The notes below the pieces were generated by a model. That model ran no database searches, was not told the DNA's origin, and was given only the letters and a program-made list of their open reading frames with translations. A program made the position numbers and the translations under genes. A DNA stretch of 46,039 nt from Loktanella sp. (lineage in GTDB: Bacteria; Pseudomonadota; Alphaproteobacteria; Rhodobacterales; Rhodobacteraceae), in assembly GCA_024686085.1 (NCBI GenBank), contig JAIBDT010000014.1, forward strand, positions 1 to 46,039. Direction: 5' to 3'. This document shows, piece after piece, positions 8,297 to 17,844 of the stretch (its first letter is position 1; the number at the start of each line of letters is the position of its first letter).

Positions 8297-9253
8297 CTAC
8301 CGCGAGGCAGAACCAATCGCGATCACTTGACCATCATGCAGTAAAATATTCGACCATGACGGGCTGGACCCGAACCGCTCGTAGGCGGTTATAAACGTCG
8401 TGGTTTTTGCGAACCTGTCCAGCTTAGCCCCACAAGGCTGTCCACGGCTAGCGCGACAAAAAGAGGCCTTTACCGTTTCGTAAGCGTTGTCCGTTTCACT
8501 ATAAGCCAGCTTTGCATTTGACGGTAAATAGCGAACGACCTCATGGGTGCCGATATCCCCCATCAAAGATGTTGCAGCCGTGAACTGACGGGCACATTTA
8601 TCTTTGAAACCCGTAATATAATGGGTTCTTTGGGCGGTGGCATTCGGGATCGTATCATACAAAGTATACCCTGCATTTGCGTCGACCTTTGTGCCCAATT
8701 CGCGACCAGAAACATCACAGTTTCGGGCGATTTGACCAAAGGGTAACTGCGTGCCGACAGGGACATCCTGTGCATCAGGTCCAGTTCGGGCAGCCGTCAC
8801 TTTCGGCGCGAAAACGTTGCTCAGAAATCCCGCTCGCGCAGGTGCGAGGACGTCAGGCGTTATTTCTGGTGTTGCAGCACCAGCCGAAACAACCGGCGTT
8901 GCCCGCCGTGTTCCGCCAAACAGGCGACCAAACATCCCTTGCGGGGCGGGCGCCGCAACCTCGACTGAGGGCACATCTGACGCAACATCCACCAAATCAA
9001 TTGGCGTGGTGATATCTTCGGCACCTTCCGCAACCACGGCGACGGGCGCAGGTGGTGTTCTGGCGCCAAACATCCGCCCAAGAATGCCTTTGCTGGTCTC
9101 TGGGCTGGCCTCGCCACCAACGGCCTCGGCAATCGCCAAAGAAACCGCGTCCTCGGCCAGAGATACGTCCGCAAGCGTCGGCATTTCAGGCACAGGTTTC
9201 GCCGCACAGCCAGCCAACAAAGCGACACAGATCAAAGGCAAACTACGGTTCAT
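8297..9253 (-). CDS. Lipoprotein with three degenerate internal repeats, function unknown
   Basis: This 318-aa protein has a type II signal peptide with lipobox LAGC at residues 13-16, so it should be anchored at Cys16 in a membrane. Residues 20-160 are Ala/Pro/Val-rich and low-complexity, with three related elements: KGILGRMFGARTPPAP near 55-70, QGMFGRLFGGTRRATP near 105-120 and AGFLSNVFAPK near 141-151. The second half, from about residue 165, looks globular with several Cys (NCDVSGRELG, KCARQF, FCRASRGQPCGAKL) that could form disulphides. A periplasmic C-terminal domain on a flexible tether is inferred. The family is not recognised. It lies downstream of dnaE on the same strand. Confidence 0.85.
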   Translation of the reverse strand: MNRSLPLICVALLAGCAAKPVPEMPTLADVSLAEDAVSLAIAEAVGGEASPETSKGILGRMFGARTPPAPVAVVAEGAEDITTPIDLVDVASDVPSVEVAAPAPQGMFGRLFGGTRRATPVVSAGAATPEITPDVLAPARAGFLSNVFAPKVTAARTGPDAQDVPVGTQLPFGQIARNCDVSGRELGTKVDANAGYTLYDTIPNATAQRTHYITGFKDKCARQFTAATSLMGDIGTHEVVRYLPSNAKLAYSETDNAYETVKASFCRASRGQPCGAKLDRFAKTTTFITAYERFGSSPSWSNILLHDGQVIAIGSASR

Positions 9254-9320
9254 CGCATAATGGTCCTACATTCTAAGTTCACAGGGTCTAACGCCACTTG
9301 GTGTCTACGTCTACTTACCT

Positions 9321-9341
9321 AAAAGTCAGGGGTGCGACTTT
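9321..9341 (-). terminator. Possible weak terminator after dnaE
   Basis: On the minus strand AAAGTC, an 8-nt loop and GACTTTT form a short AT-rich hairpin ending in four T, 8 bp past the dnaE stop. The stem is weak, so this is tentative. Confidence 0.35.
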
Positions 9342-9348
9342 GCGCCGA

Positions 9349-12300
9349 TCAAACCTCTTCAACTTCCATCACGCCACTAAGCGAACGCAATGCGCCCTTA
9401 ATTTGTGGATTTACTGGATAATCTTGCCCCAAATCGATTTCAACCTCACCGGGCAAGGCGGGGTCCATCAAGCAAAAATAAACGGGCCCACGACCGCCGC
9501 GCACCTTGTCACGCTGGGCGTTCTCTAAAATCGAGGCAACCGACCCAATCGCATCAGGACTATCTAAGAAAACACGCAAACCCGAACTGCCCGCATCAGC
9601 AACCGCCGTATCAATCGGTGATACCGAGCGGCCCAATAACTTTAGCACATCCGCTTCCATCGTGGCTTCGCACGCAATCACGACCTGACTGCCAGTGTCC
9701 AGATGATCACGGGCGGTTTCCAAGGTATCCGAAAACAGAGTGACCTCATATTGACCCGTCGGATCAGACAGTTGCGCGAATGCAAAGCGATTGCCGCGTG
9801 CCGACTTTCGCTCTTGGCGGCCCGAAACTGTGCCCGCCATTTTCACAATGCAAGCACCGCGTTCAGCCTTTGTAATCACCTCGTCCAACGTCAAAATGCC
9901 TTTGCGTTTCAGCGCCGCCATATAGTCGTCCAACGGGTGGCCGGACAGATAAAACCCAATTGCCTTGAACTCTTCGGCCAAGCGCTCAGCAGGCAACCAG
10001 TCATCGCCACCAGCAAGGCGTGGCTCGGGCAAGTCATCGCCCGCTTCGCCAAACAATGAGACCTGATTGGACGACTTTTGATCATGAATCGCAGCCGAAT
10101 AATTGACCAGCGCATCAAGGCTCATCAAAACACGTCTACGGTTGGGATCGAGCACATCAAATGCACCAGCACGGGCGAGCATCTCCAAAGGCCGCTTACC
10201 AACACGTTTGAGATCAACGCGCCGCGCAAAGTCAAAAAGCGTGACGAATTGCTCTTCAGCGCGACCGTCCACAATAAGCTTCATCGCTTCTGCACCGACG
10301 TTTTTCAGCGCGCCCAGCGCATACACCAACTTTTGATCCTTCACATCAAACGTGGCCTGAGATCGGTTCACACAGGGCGGCGTATATGCGATCCCCAGTC
10401 CCTTTTTCACCTCTTGGAAATAGGTCGCCAACTTATCAGTCAGGTGAATATCGCAGTCCATCACCCCCGCCATAAACTCGACAGGGTGGTTCGCTTTTAG
10501 CCAAGCGGTTTGATAGCTAACAACGGCATAAGCGGCCGCGTGGGATTTGTTAAAGCCGTAGTTCGCAAATTTTTCGAGAAGGTCAAAAACCTCAGAGGCC
10601 TTCTTTTTATCAACGCCATTCTCCATGGCGCCTTTCTCAAACTTGGGCCGTTCCTTCGCCATTTCTTCGGCGATTTTTTTACCCATCGCACGGCGTAGCA
10701 AATCAGCGCCGCCAAGCGAGTAACCTGCCATAACTTGCGCAATCTGCATAACCTGTTCTTGGTAAACGATAATTCCTTGGGTTTCGGCCAGTAAATGATC
10801 AATCGAAGGGTGGACGGATTCAATCTCTTTGACGCCGTTCTTAACCTCGCAATAGGTCGGGATGTTTTCCATCGGACCAGGACGGTAAAGCGCCACGAGG
10901 GCCACAATATCCTCGATACAGGTCGGCTTCATGCGCTTAAGCGCGTCCATCATGCCGCTGGATTCCACCTGAAACACTGCCACGGTTTTGGCGCTGGCAT
11001 ACAGCTTGTAAGACGCCTCATCATCCAGTGGGATTGTGCCAATATCGTTCAACAACGCCGCTGGTGGCTCGAATAGTGTGTTGCCTTGCGCATTGACGTG
11101 CAAAGGCCGCCCAGATTTAACGATCAAATCCACAGCATTCTGAATAACAGTCAGGGTTTTCAGCCCCAAAAAGTCGAATTTGACCAGCCCCGCTTGCTCC
11201 ACCCATTTCATGTTGAATTGAGTCGCAGGCATGTCGGACCGCGGATCTTGGTAAAGCGGCACTAATTCGTCCAACGGACGGTCACCAATGACGACACCCG
11301 CCGCGTGGGTCGATGCGTTGCGCAACAGCCCCTCAACCTGCTGGGCATAAGTCAGCAGACGATCGACCACCTCATCGTTCTTGGCCTCTTCACGCAAACG
11401 GGGCTCGTCGGCCAATGCCTTTTCAATCGACACCGGTTTGACACCCTCGACAGGGATCATCTTGGAAAGGCGGTCCACCTGTCCGTAAGACATCTGCAAA
11501 ACGCGGCCCACATCGCGCACGGCTGCTTTAGACAAAAGCGCGCCAAAGGTTATGATCTGACCCACCTTGTCGCGTCCGTATTTATCTTGCACGTAGCGGA
11601 TCACCTCTTCACGGCGATCCATGCAAAAATCGATATCAAAGTCGGGCATCGACACACGTTCAGGGTTCAAGAACCGCTCGAACAGCAGCGAATAGCGCAG
11701 CGGATCAAGGTCAGTAATCAACAGCGCATAAGCCACTAGACTGCCCGCACCGGATCCACGGCCCGGACCCACGGGGATTTTGTTGTCTTTGGCATACTTG
11801 ATAAAATCGGCAACGATCAAAAAGTAGCCAGGGAACCCCATGCCTTCGATGATATCCAGCTCGAAATCCAACCGGGCTTGGTAGTCTTCCAGCGACACCG
11901 CATGCGGGATCACGGCCAAGCGGGCTCGCAATCCCTCATTGGCTTGACGGCGCAACTCCTGCACCTCGTCGTCGGCAAACTTTGGCAGGATCGGATCACG
12001 CTTGTACACCTTGAACCCACACCGCTTTGCAATCACGACGGTATTCTCGATCGCCTCGGGGAGATCGGCAAACAGCGTGGTCATCTCGCGCGGTGACTTG
12101 AAATAATGCTGCGGAGTCAAGCGGCGACGCGGCTCCTGCTGATCGACATAGGCACCATCCGCAATACACATCAACGCATCATGGGCCTCGAACAAAGCAG
12201 CCTTTGGGAAATAGACATCGTTGGTGGCAACCAAAGGTAGCCCCTTGGCATAGGCCATTTCAACAAAACCTTGTTCGGACAATCGCTCTGCCTCGGGCAA

Positions 12301-12849
12301 GCCGTCCGCATCAGGATGCCGCTGCAGTTCGACATAAAGGCGGTCAGGATAAGTCGCCGCCAAACGGTCCATCAAAGCCTCGGCCTTTGGGCGCTGGCCT
12401 TGACGCAACAGGCGGCCGATCGGGCCATCAGGGCCACCACTGAGGCAAATCAGCCCTTCATTGTAGGTCTGCAAATCGTCCAGCGTGACCTGCGGCAATA
12501 ACCCGTCTTGGTGCAGATAGGTGCACGAGTTCAGCTTCATCAGGTTCATATACCCGACTTCGGACTGGGCCAGCAGCACAACAGCGGCAGGGTCTTCGGG
12601 GCGTTTCCCGGGTTCTGGCGTTGTATAGCCGACATCCAACTGGCAACCGATTATCGGCTGCACGCCCGCCTTTGCGGCCCCTTCGGAAAACTCCAAAGCG
12701 CAGAACATGTTATTGGTATCTGTGACGGCCACGGCAGGCATATACATATGGGCCGCCATTTCAGGCAGCTTTTTGGCATGAACGGCCCCCTGCAACAGGG
12801 AATATTCGGTGTGCACGCGCAGATGGATGAATCGGGGATCATTTGACAT
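9349..12849 (-). CDS. dnaE: DNA polymerase III alpha subunit
   Basis: This is the main replicative polymerase of the chromosome. The 1166-aa protein has an N-terminal PHP domain (LRVHTEYSLLQGAVH, residues 10-24), the polymerase palm with GPGRGSGAGSLVAY and the catalytic PDFDIDFCMDRR motif near residue 400, then the fingers (FNKSHAAAYA), a helix-hairpin-helix region and a C-terminal OB fold (MAGTVSGRQERKSARGNRFAF). The length is normal for DnaE1. The start at 12849 gives the standard N-terminus, although the upstream ribosome-binding site is weak. It is probably monocistronic or grouped with the downstream lipoprotein gene. Confidence 0.98.
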   Translation of the reverse strand: MSNDPRFIHLRVHTEYSLLQGAVHAKKLPEMAAHMYMPAVAVTDTNNMFCALEFSEGAAKAGVQPIIGCQLDVGYTTPEPGKRPEDPAAVVLLAQSEVGYMNLMKLNSCTYLHQDGLLPQVTLDDLQTYNEGLICLSGGPDGPIGRLLRQGQRPKAEALMDRLAATYPDRLYVELQRHPDADGLPEAERLSEQGFVEMAYAKGLPLVATNDVYFPKAALFEAHDALMCIADGAYVDQQEPRRRLTPQHYFKSPREMTTLFADLPEAIENTVVIAKRCGFKVYKRDPILPKFADDEVQELRRQANEGLRARLAVIPHAVSLEDYQARLDFELDIIEGMGFPGYFLIVADFIKYAKDNKIPVGPGRGSGAGSLVAYALLITDLDPLRYSLLFERFLNPERVSMPDFDIDFCMDRREEVIRYVQDKYGRDKVGQIITFGALLSKAAVRDVGRVLQMSYGQVDRLSKMIPVEGVKPVSIEKALADEPRLREEAKNDEVVDRLLTYAQQVEGLLRNASTHAAGVVIGDRPLDELVPLYQDPRSDMPATQFNMKWVEQAGLVKFDFLGLKTLTVIQNAVDLIVKSGRPLHVNAQGNTLFEPPAALLNDIGTIPLDDEASYKLYASAKTVAVFQVESSGMMDALKRMKPTCIEDIVALVALYRPGPMENIPTYCEVKNGVKEIESVHPSIDHLLAETQGIIVYQEQVMQIAQVMAGYSLGGADLLRRAMGKKIAEEMAKERPKFEKGAMENGVDKKKASEVFDLLEKFANYGFNKSHAAAYAVVSYQTAWLKANHPVEFMAGVMDCDIHLTDKLATYFQEVKKGLGIAYTPPCVNRSQATFDVKDQKLVYALGALKNVGAEAMKLIVDGRAEEQFVTLFDFARRVDLKRVGKRPLEMLARAGAFDVLDPNRRRVLMSLDALVNYSAAIHDQKSSNQVSLFGEAGDDLPEPRLAGGDDWLPAERLAEEFKAIGFYLSGHPLDDYMAALKRKGILTLDEVITKAERGACIVKMAGTVSGRQERKSARGNRFAFAQLSDPTGQYEVTLFSDTLETARDHLDTGSQVVIACEATMEADVLKLLGRSVSPIDTAVADAGSSGLRVFLDSPDAIGSVASILENAQRDKVRGGRGPVYFCLMDPALPGEVEIDLGQDYPVNPQIKGALRSLSGVMEVEEV

Positions 12850-12953
12850 TCGCCTAGGCTACTCGGTGCGGGCAACAGGGCCAAGCGGCACTTTGCGATT
12901 GCAGGCAAAACATTACCTAGCCACATTGCTAACAAATGGGGGCCGATTCCAAC

Positions 12954-13295
12954 ATGCGCGAAATAACACCACAATTGAACGCCTGCTTTGCAGCGCTCTC
13001 GGACCCGACGCGGCGGGCGGTGATCGAACACCTCGTGCGTAGCCCCGCCACGGTCAGCGCACTTGCCGCACCACACGACATGGCGCTGCCAACCTTCATG
13101 CGACATCTGTCTGTGCTTGAAAGCTGCGGATTGGTCCGGTCCGAAAAAACGGGACGTGTGCGCACCTGTCATATCGAAGCATCGCCATTGCTAGAGGTTC
13201 AAGGCTGGCTAGAATGGCAGCGGATGCTCTGGGAACAACAACTTGATCAGATCGACCAACTGGCACTTTCTCTGGACACCGAGCCCAAAAAATAG
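12954..13295 (+). CDS. ArsR-family transcriptional regulator
   Basis: This 113-aa winged-helix repressor has the hallmark CFAALSDPTRRAVIEHL near the N-terminus, a recognition helix in LPTFMRHLSVLESCGLV and the wing KTGRVRTCHI. Its C-terminal WLEWQRMLWEQQLDQIDQL resembles the ArsR subgroup normally encoded beside an SRPBCC/AHSA1 protein, but no such gene follows here. The usual metal-binding CxC motif of the recognition helix is absent, so a metal sensor is unlikely. The ATG at 12954 is preferred; 12936 is possible. It lies 162 bp ahead of xdhA on the same strand, so it could regulate the purine genes, but nothing proves it. Confidence 0.88.
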   Translation: MREITPQLNACFAALSDPTRRAVIEHLVRSPATVSALAAPHDMALPTFMRHLSVLESCGLVRSEKTGRVRTCHIEASPLLEVQGWLEWQRMLWEQQLDQIDQLALSLDTEPKK

Positions 13296-13457
13296 CGCAT
13301 TGTTTCGATGCCCCCCAAGAAAACATGCCCGAAAATTGCGAAAAAACTTGATAAATTTGTGCAACACGGTTTTCATCGCGCCAAACGGGGGCACGCGTCT
13401 ACGCCGCATCGACGCATCGCCACGCACCCGCTGACCCTAGTACCGCGGCGGGTTTAC

Positions 13458-14816
13458 ATGATGAAAGTTACGTTTCTTCTCAATGGGGAAACCGTGGAGG
13501 TGGATACACCTGCCACGCAAACGCTGCTGGATTGGCTGCGCAACACGCGCGGTTTGACGGGCACAAAAGAGGGCTGCAACGAAGGTGACTGCGGCGCTTG
13601 TTCGGTCGTCGTGACGGACGAGACCAGCAAGCGCGCTTTAAACGCCTGCATCCTGTTCCTGCCACAACTTCACGGTAAATCCGTGCGTACGATCGAGGGG
13701 ATCAGTGGTCCTAATAGTGAATTGCATCCCGTGCAAACAGCGATGGTGGACCACCACGGATCACAATGCGGGTTCTGCACTCCGGGTTTTATCGCTTCTA
13801 TGGCAGCAGGGCACGCAAACGGGCACAAAGATCACGACGATATGCTTGCAGGCAACCTTTGTCGCTGCACGGGGTATGCGCCCATTATCCGCGCCGCCCA
13901 AGCCGCCGAAACCGAGGCCGTTCCTGTCTGGATGAAAGAAGAAAAAGCGCCCGCTGGACCTGCCCCTTTCGCACCAGAAACGCTTGATGCGCTTTGCGCA
14001 TGGTATGCGGCCAACCCCGACGCCACGGTGATTGCAGGGGCAACTGATGTTGGTCTTTGGGTCACCAAACAGTTGCGCACATTGGACCAAGTGGTGTTCC
14101 TCAACCGCTGCATGGATTTGCAAAAGATCACTGAAACAGCCGATACAATTACCTTCGGCGCGGCTGTTACAATGGTGGATGTGCATCAGACGCTGAAAAT
14201 CTATCACCCGTCCTACGCCGAAATGGTCCGCCGCTATGGATCTGAGCAAGTGCGCGGGGCCGCAACCATTGGCGGCAACATCGGCAACGGCTCGCCCATC
14301 GGTGACAACCCTCCTGCGCTGATCGCATTGGGGGCAACGCTACACCTACGCCATGGCGCAGCCACACGTTCGATCCCCCTTCAAGACTTTTTCATCGCCT
14401 ACGGCAAACAAGACCGCGCCAAGGGCGAGCTCATCACAGGCATCACGATACCCAAATCTGCACCAAACCTGCGGGTCTACAAACTTTCCAAAAGGTTCGA
14501 TCAGGACATTTCTGCGGTCTGCGGGGGGTTCAATGTGACCGTCTTGGATGGAAAAGTGCAATCCGCCGTGATCGCCTTCGGCGGCATGGCTGGCACACCA
14601 GCACGGGCCACAACGGTAGAAAACGCGTTGATCGGTCAGCCATGGACGCAGCAAACAGTCCAAGCAGCCCTGCCCGCCTTCGCCACTGATTACACCCCAA
14701 TGTCCGACATGCGCGCCTCTGCCGCCTACCGCTGCGAGGCTGCGCAGAACATGCTCTTGCGCTACTTTGCCGAACTCTCGGGCCAAGCCACATCCGTTCT
14801 GGAGGTCCAGCCATGA
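13458..14816 (+). CDS. xdhA: Xanthine dehydrogenase, iron-sulfur and FAD small subunit
   Basis: XdhA carries the electron path of xanthine dehydrogenase, which oxidises hypoxanthine and xanthine to urate with NAD. The 452-aa chain has a plant-type 2Fe-2S domain (Cys40, 45, 48 in [12 protein letters not shown] and Cys64), a second 2Fe-2S helical domain (Cys104 and 107 in CGFCTPG, Cys135 and 137 in NLCRCTGY) and an FAD domain from about residue 175 ([30 protein letters not shown]). The ATG at 13458 begins the conserved sequence; the frame is open back to 13308 but that part is Arg/Lys-rich and not family-like. Its end overlaps xdhB by ATGA. Confidence 0.95.
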   Translation: MMKVTFLLNGETVEVDTPATQTLLDWLRNTRGLTGTKEGCNEGDCGACSVVVTDETSKRALNACILFLPQLHGKSVRTIEGISGPNSELHPVQTAMVDHHGSQCGFCTPGFIASMAAGHANGHKDHDDMLAGNLCRCTGYAPIIRAAQAAETEAVPVWMKEEKAPAGPAPFAPETLDALCAWYAANPDATVIAGATDVGLWVTKQLRTLDQVVFLNRCMDLQKITETADTITFGAAVTMVDVHQTLKIYHPSYAEMVRRYGSEQVRGAATIGGNIGNGSPIGDNPPALIALGATLHLRHGAATRSIPLQDFFIAYGKQDRAKGELITGITIPKSAPNLRVYKLSKRFDQDISAVCGGFNVTVLDGKVQSAVIAFGGMAGTPARATTVENALIGQPWTQQTVQAALPAFATDYTPMSDMRASAAYRCEAAQNMLLRYFAELSGQATSVLEVQP

Positions 14817-17101
14817 GCGCACATAAATCTCTGCCCCATGACGCAGCACCGCTACACGTCACAGGCCAAGCCCGCTATATCGACGACATCCCGACGCCCG
14901 CCAATACGCTGCATTTGGCGTTTGGCACCAGCGAGATTGCGTCTGGCAAAATCACTGCGATCAACCTCGACAAAGTGCGTGCGGCGACGGGCGTCATCGC
15001 CGTTTTTACTGCCGACGACCTACCTTTCGCCAACGATGTCTCGCCCAGCGCACATGACGAGCCCCTCTTGGCGACTGGCGAGGTGCATTACCTCGGGCAA
15101 CCGATTTTTATGATCGCGGCAACCTCGCACCTCGCCGCTCGCAAAGCCGCGATGCTGGGCGAGATCAAAATTGACGCAAGAACACCGATCCTCACGATTG
15201 AGGATGCGCTTGCCGCAGACTCCCGCTTTGAAGACGGGCCGCGCATCTGGACCAAGGGCGATGTAGACGCGGCGCTTGGCAATGCTAAGCATCGCCTGCA
15301 AGGCGAGATCGACATGGGCGGGCAGGAACACTTCTATCTCGAAGGCCAAGCTGCCCTCGTATTCCCGCAGGAAGGCGGCGACATGGTCGTGCATTCCTCG
15401 ACGCAGCACCCCACGGAGATACAGCATAAAGTCGCCGAAGCCGTAGGCCTGCCAATGCATGCGGTGCGGTGCGAAGTGCGTCGGATGGGGGGCGGGTTTG
15501 GCGGCAAAGAAAGCCAAGGCAACGCGCTTGCCGTTGGATGCGCAATCGCGGCACGCGCCACGGGCCGCCCCTGCAAAATGCGCTACGACCGCGACGACGA
15601 TATGATGATCACGGGCAAGCGGCACGACTTCCGCATCAGCTATGACATTGGTTTTAATGACAAAGGTGTCTTGGCAGCCGTTGATTTTACCCAAATGACC
15701 CGCTGCGGTTGGGCGCTTGATCTGTCGATCCCTGTCGCGGACCGCGCCATGCTACATGCCGACAACGCCTACCTGTTGGACGCTGTACGCATCACATCGC
15801 ACCGCCTCAAGACCAACACCCAAAGCGCCACGGCCTACCGCGGCTTCGGCGGTCCGCAAGGCGTGCTGGGGATTGAACGCGTGATGGACCACATAGCGGC
15901 CCATCTCGGCCTCGACCCAATCCAAGTGCGCCAAGCCAACTACTACGCACACATGAGCAAAGCGACCAAGACCAACACGACGCCTTACGGCATGAAGGTC
16001 AACGACTTCATCTTGCAAGAAATGACTGAAGCTCTACTCAAAACCGCTGACTACGCCGCACGGCGCCGCGCCGTTGACGCATGGAACGCCGACAACCCTA
16101 TTCTGAAAAAGGGTCTCGGCTTCTCGCCCGTCAAATTCGGTATCTCCTTCACGCTCACGCACCTGAACCAAGCGGGTGCGCTTGTGCATGTCTATCAAGA
16201 CGGCTCAATTCACTTGAACCACGGCGGCACCGAGATGGGCCAGGGCTTGTTCCAGAAAGTCGCTCAGGTTGCTGCTTCGCGGTTCGGCGTATCCATGGAC
16301 GCAATCAAGATCACGGCAACTGACACCGCAAAAGTCCCCAATACATCCGCCACCGCCGCGTCCTCAGGGACCGACCTCAACGGCATGGCCGTGCAAAACG
16401 CCTGCGACATGATCATTGCGCGTATCGCCGAAATCGTGGCCCAAACCCACGGTGGCACGGCCCGCGACGTGACCTTTGCGGACGGTAACGTCACAACAGG
16501 CAAGACCACGCTCACCTTCGCCCAAGCCGCCATGCTGGCCTACACCAACCGCGTCAGCTTGTCGGCCACGGGCTTCTACAAAACCCCTGACCTTGCGTGG
16601 GACCGGATCAAGGGGCAAGGCCAACCGTTCTTTTACTTCGCTCAAGGGGCGGCACTGACCGAAGTCGTCATCGACACGCTGACAGGTGAAAACCGCATCC
16701 TGCGCTGTGACATTCTGCATGATGCAGGGTCCTCGCTGAACCCCGATCTCGACATTGGCCAGATCGAGGGTGGCTACGTGCAAGGTGCGGGCTGGCTGAC
16801 CACAGAAGAACTGGTCTGGGACGACAAGGGCAACCTCAAAACCCACGCGCCCTCGACCTACAAAATCCCCGCCTGCTCTGACCGACCACGCGTCTTCAAC
16901 GTCGCTCTCTGGGACGCGCCCAACCCTGCGAATACAGTTTACCGCTCAAAGGCAGTCGGTGAGCCGCCATTCATGCACGGAATTTCGGCATTGCTTGCGA
17001 TATCGGACGCCGTCGCATCATGTGGCGATATCTATCCGTCACTCGATGCACCGGCGACACCCGAACGTATCCTCGCCGCGGTCAACACGGTGCGCGGATG
17101 A
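14813..17101 (+). CDS. xdhB: Xanthine dehydrogenase, molybdopterin-binding large subunit
   Basis: XdhB holds the molybdenum cofactor and the substrate site. The 762 residues show the family segments [56 protein letters not shown] and [13 protein letters not shown], with the catalytic Glu near residue 717 in VGEPPFMHG. The length is usual for two-subunit bacterial enzymes such as that of Rhodobacter capsulatus. It overlaps xdhA and xdhC by 4 bp on each side, so the three are translationally coupled. Confidence 0.96.
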   Translation: MSAHKSLPHDAAPLHVTGQARYIDDIPTPANTLHLAFGTSEIASGKITAINLDKVRAATGVIAVFTADDLPFANDVSPSAHDEPLLATGEVHYLGQPIFMIAATSHLAARKAAMLGEIKIDARTPILTIEDALAADSRFEDGPRIWTKGDVDAALGNAKHRLQGEIDMGGQEHFYLEGQAALVFPQEGGDMVVHSSTQHPTEIQHKVAEAVGLPMHAVRCEVRRMGGGFGGKESQGNALAVGCAIAARATGRPCKMRYDRDDDMMITGKRHDFRISYDIGFNDKGVLAAVDFTQMTRCGWALDLSIPVADRAMLHADNAYLLDAVRITSHRLKTNTQSATAYRGFGGPQGVLGIERVMDHIAAHLGLDPIQVRQANYYAHMSKATKTNTTPYGMKVNDFILQEMTEALLKTADYAARRRAVDAWNADNPILKKGLGFSPVKFGISFTLTHLNQAGALVHVYQDGSIHLNHGGTEMGQGLFQKVAQVAASRFGVSMDAIKITATDTAKVPNTSATAASSGTDLNGMAVQNACDMIIARIAEIVAQTHGGTARDVTFADGNVTTGKTTLTFAQAAMLAYTNRVSLSATGFYKTPDLAWDRIKGQGQPFFYFAQGAALTEVVIDTLTGENRILRCDILHDAGSSLNPDLDIGQIEGGYVQGAGWLTTEELVWDDKGNLKTHAPSTYKIPACSDRPRVFNVALWDAPNPANTVYRSKAVGEPPFMHGISALLAISDAVASCGDIYPSLDAPATPERILAAVNTVRG

Positions 17102-17844
17102 CATATATCACCGTCACAATCAGCCGAACCGCGGGGTCTGCGCCACGCAACACAGGCACGCAAATGCGCGTCTTTGCGGACAAAATCGAAGGCACTATCG
17201 GCGGCGGCGCTCTGGAATGGGAGGCCATGGCACACGCCCGAAATATGCTAGCCGCAGGCCACACCTCTGATAAACAAACCATTCCTCTAGGGCCAAACCT
17301 TGGGCAATGCTGCGGCGGATCAGTAATGCTGTCCTATCAGGCAAATGCGGTCGCTCAAACTGCGCCTCACCGCAATATTTGGATTTACGGAGCGGGGCAT
17401 GTGGGCCAAGCGCTTGTCCACGCTCTGAGCCCGCTGCCCGACGTTGCCATTACGTGGATCGATGGGCGTGATGACATCTTTCCGGCGACTTTGCCAATAA
17501 ATGTGACGACCCTGCCTGCGAAAGCCCCTGAAAACGCAGCGCAATTAGCGCCGAATGGCGCTGAACACCTTATCGTCACCCATTCTCACGCAACTGACCT
17601 CGCGATCTGTCATGCGCTGCTTTCGCATACCTGTAACAGTATTGGCTTGATCGGATCGACGACAAAATGGGCACGTTTTAAATCACGACTGGCAGCTCTC
17701 GGGCACACGCAATCGGACATCGCACAAATCGCCTGCCCGATTGGTGACCCGTCTCTGGGCAAACACCCGGCACAGATTGCAATTGGTGTCGCAACTGCAA
17801 TACTTGCCCCCTCATACGTTCGGCAAAAGGATCAAACCGCATGA
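17098..17844 (+). CDS. xdhC: Xanthine dehydrogenase accessory protein XdhC
   Basis: XdhC binds molybdenum cofactor, helps its sulfuration and inserts it into XdhB. The 248-aa protein has the N-terminal XdhC motif (TAGSAPRNTGTQM and TIGGGALEWEAM), PLGPNLGQCCGGSV near residue 63, and a Rossmann-type domain beginning IYGAGHVGQALVHAL near 98, ending with PIGDPSLGKHPAQIAIGVA. It appears to lack the short helix that precedes the first strand in many homologues. The start is fixed by the ATGA overlap with xdhB, because the frame upstream is not family-like. It overlaps the following ABC ATPase by ATGA. Confidence 0.92.
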   Translation: MTYITVTISRTAGSAPRNTGTQMRVFADKIEGTIGGGALEWEAMAHARNMLAAGHTSDKQTIPLGPNLGQCCGGSVMLSYQANAVAQTAPHRNIWIYGAGHVGQALVHALSPLPDVAITWIDGRDDIFPATLPINVTTLPAKAPENAAQLAPNGAEHLIVTHSHATDLAICHALLSHTCNSIGLIGSTTKWARFKSRLAALGHTQSDIAQIACPIGDPSLGKHPAQIAIGVATAILAPSYVRQKDQTA

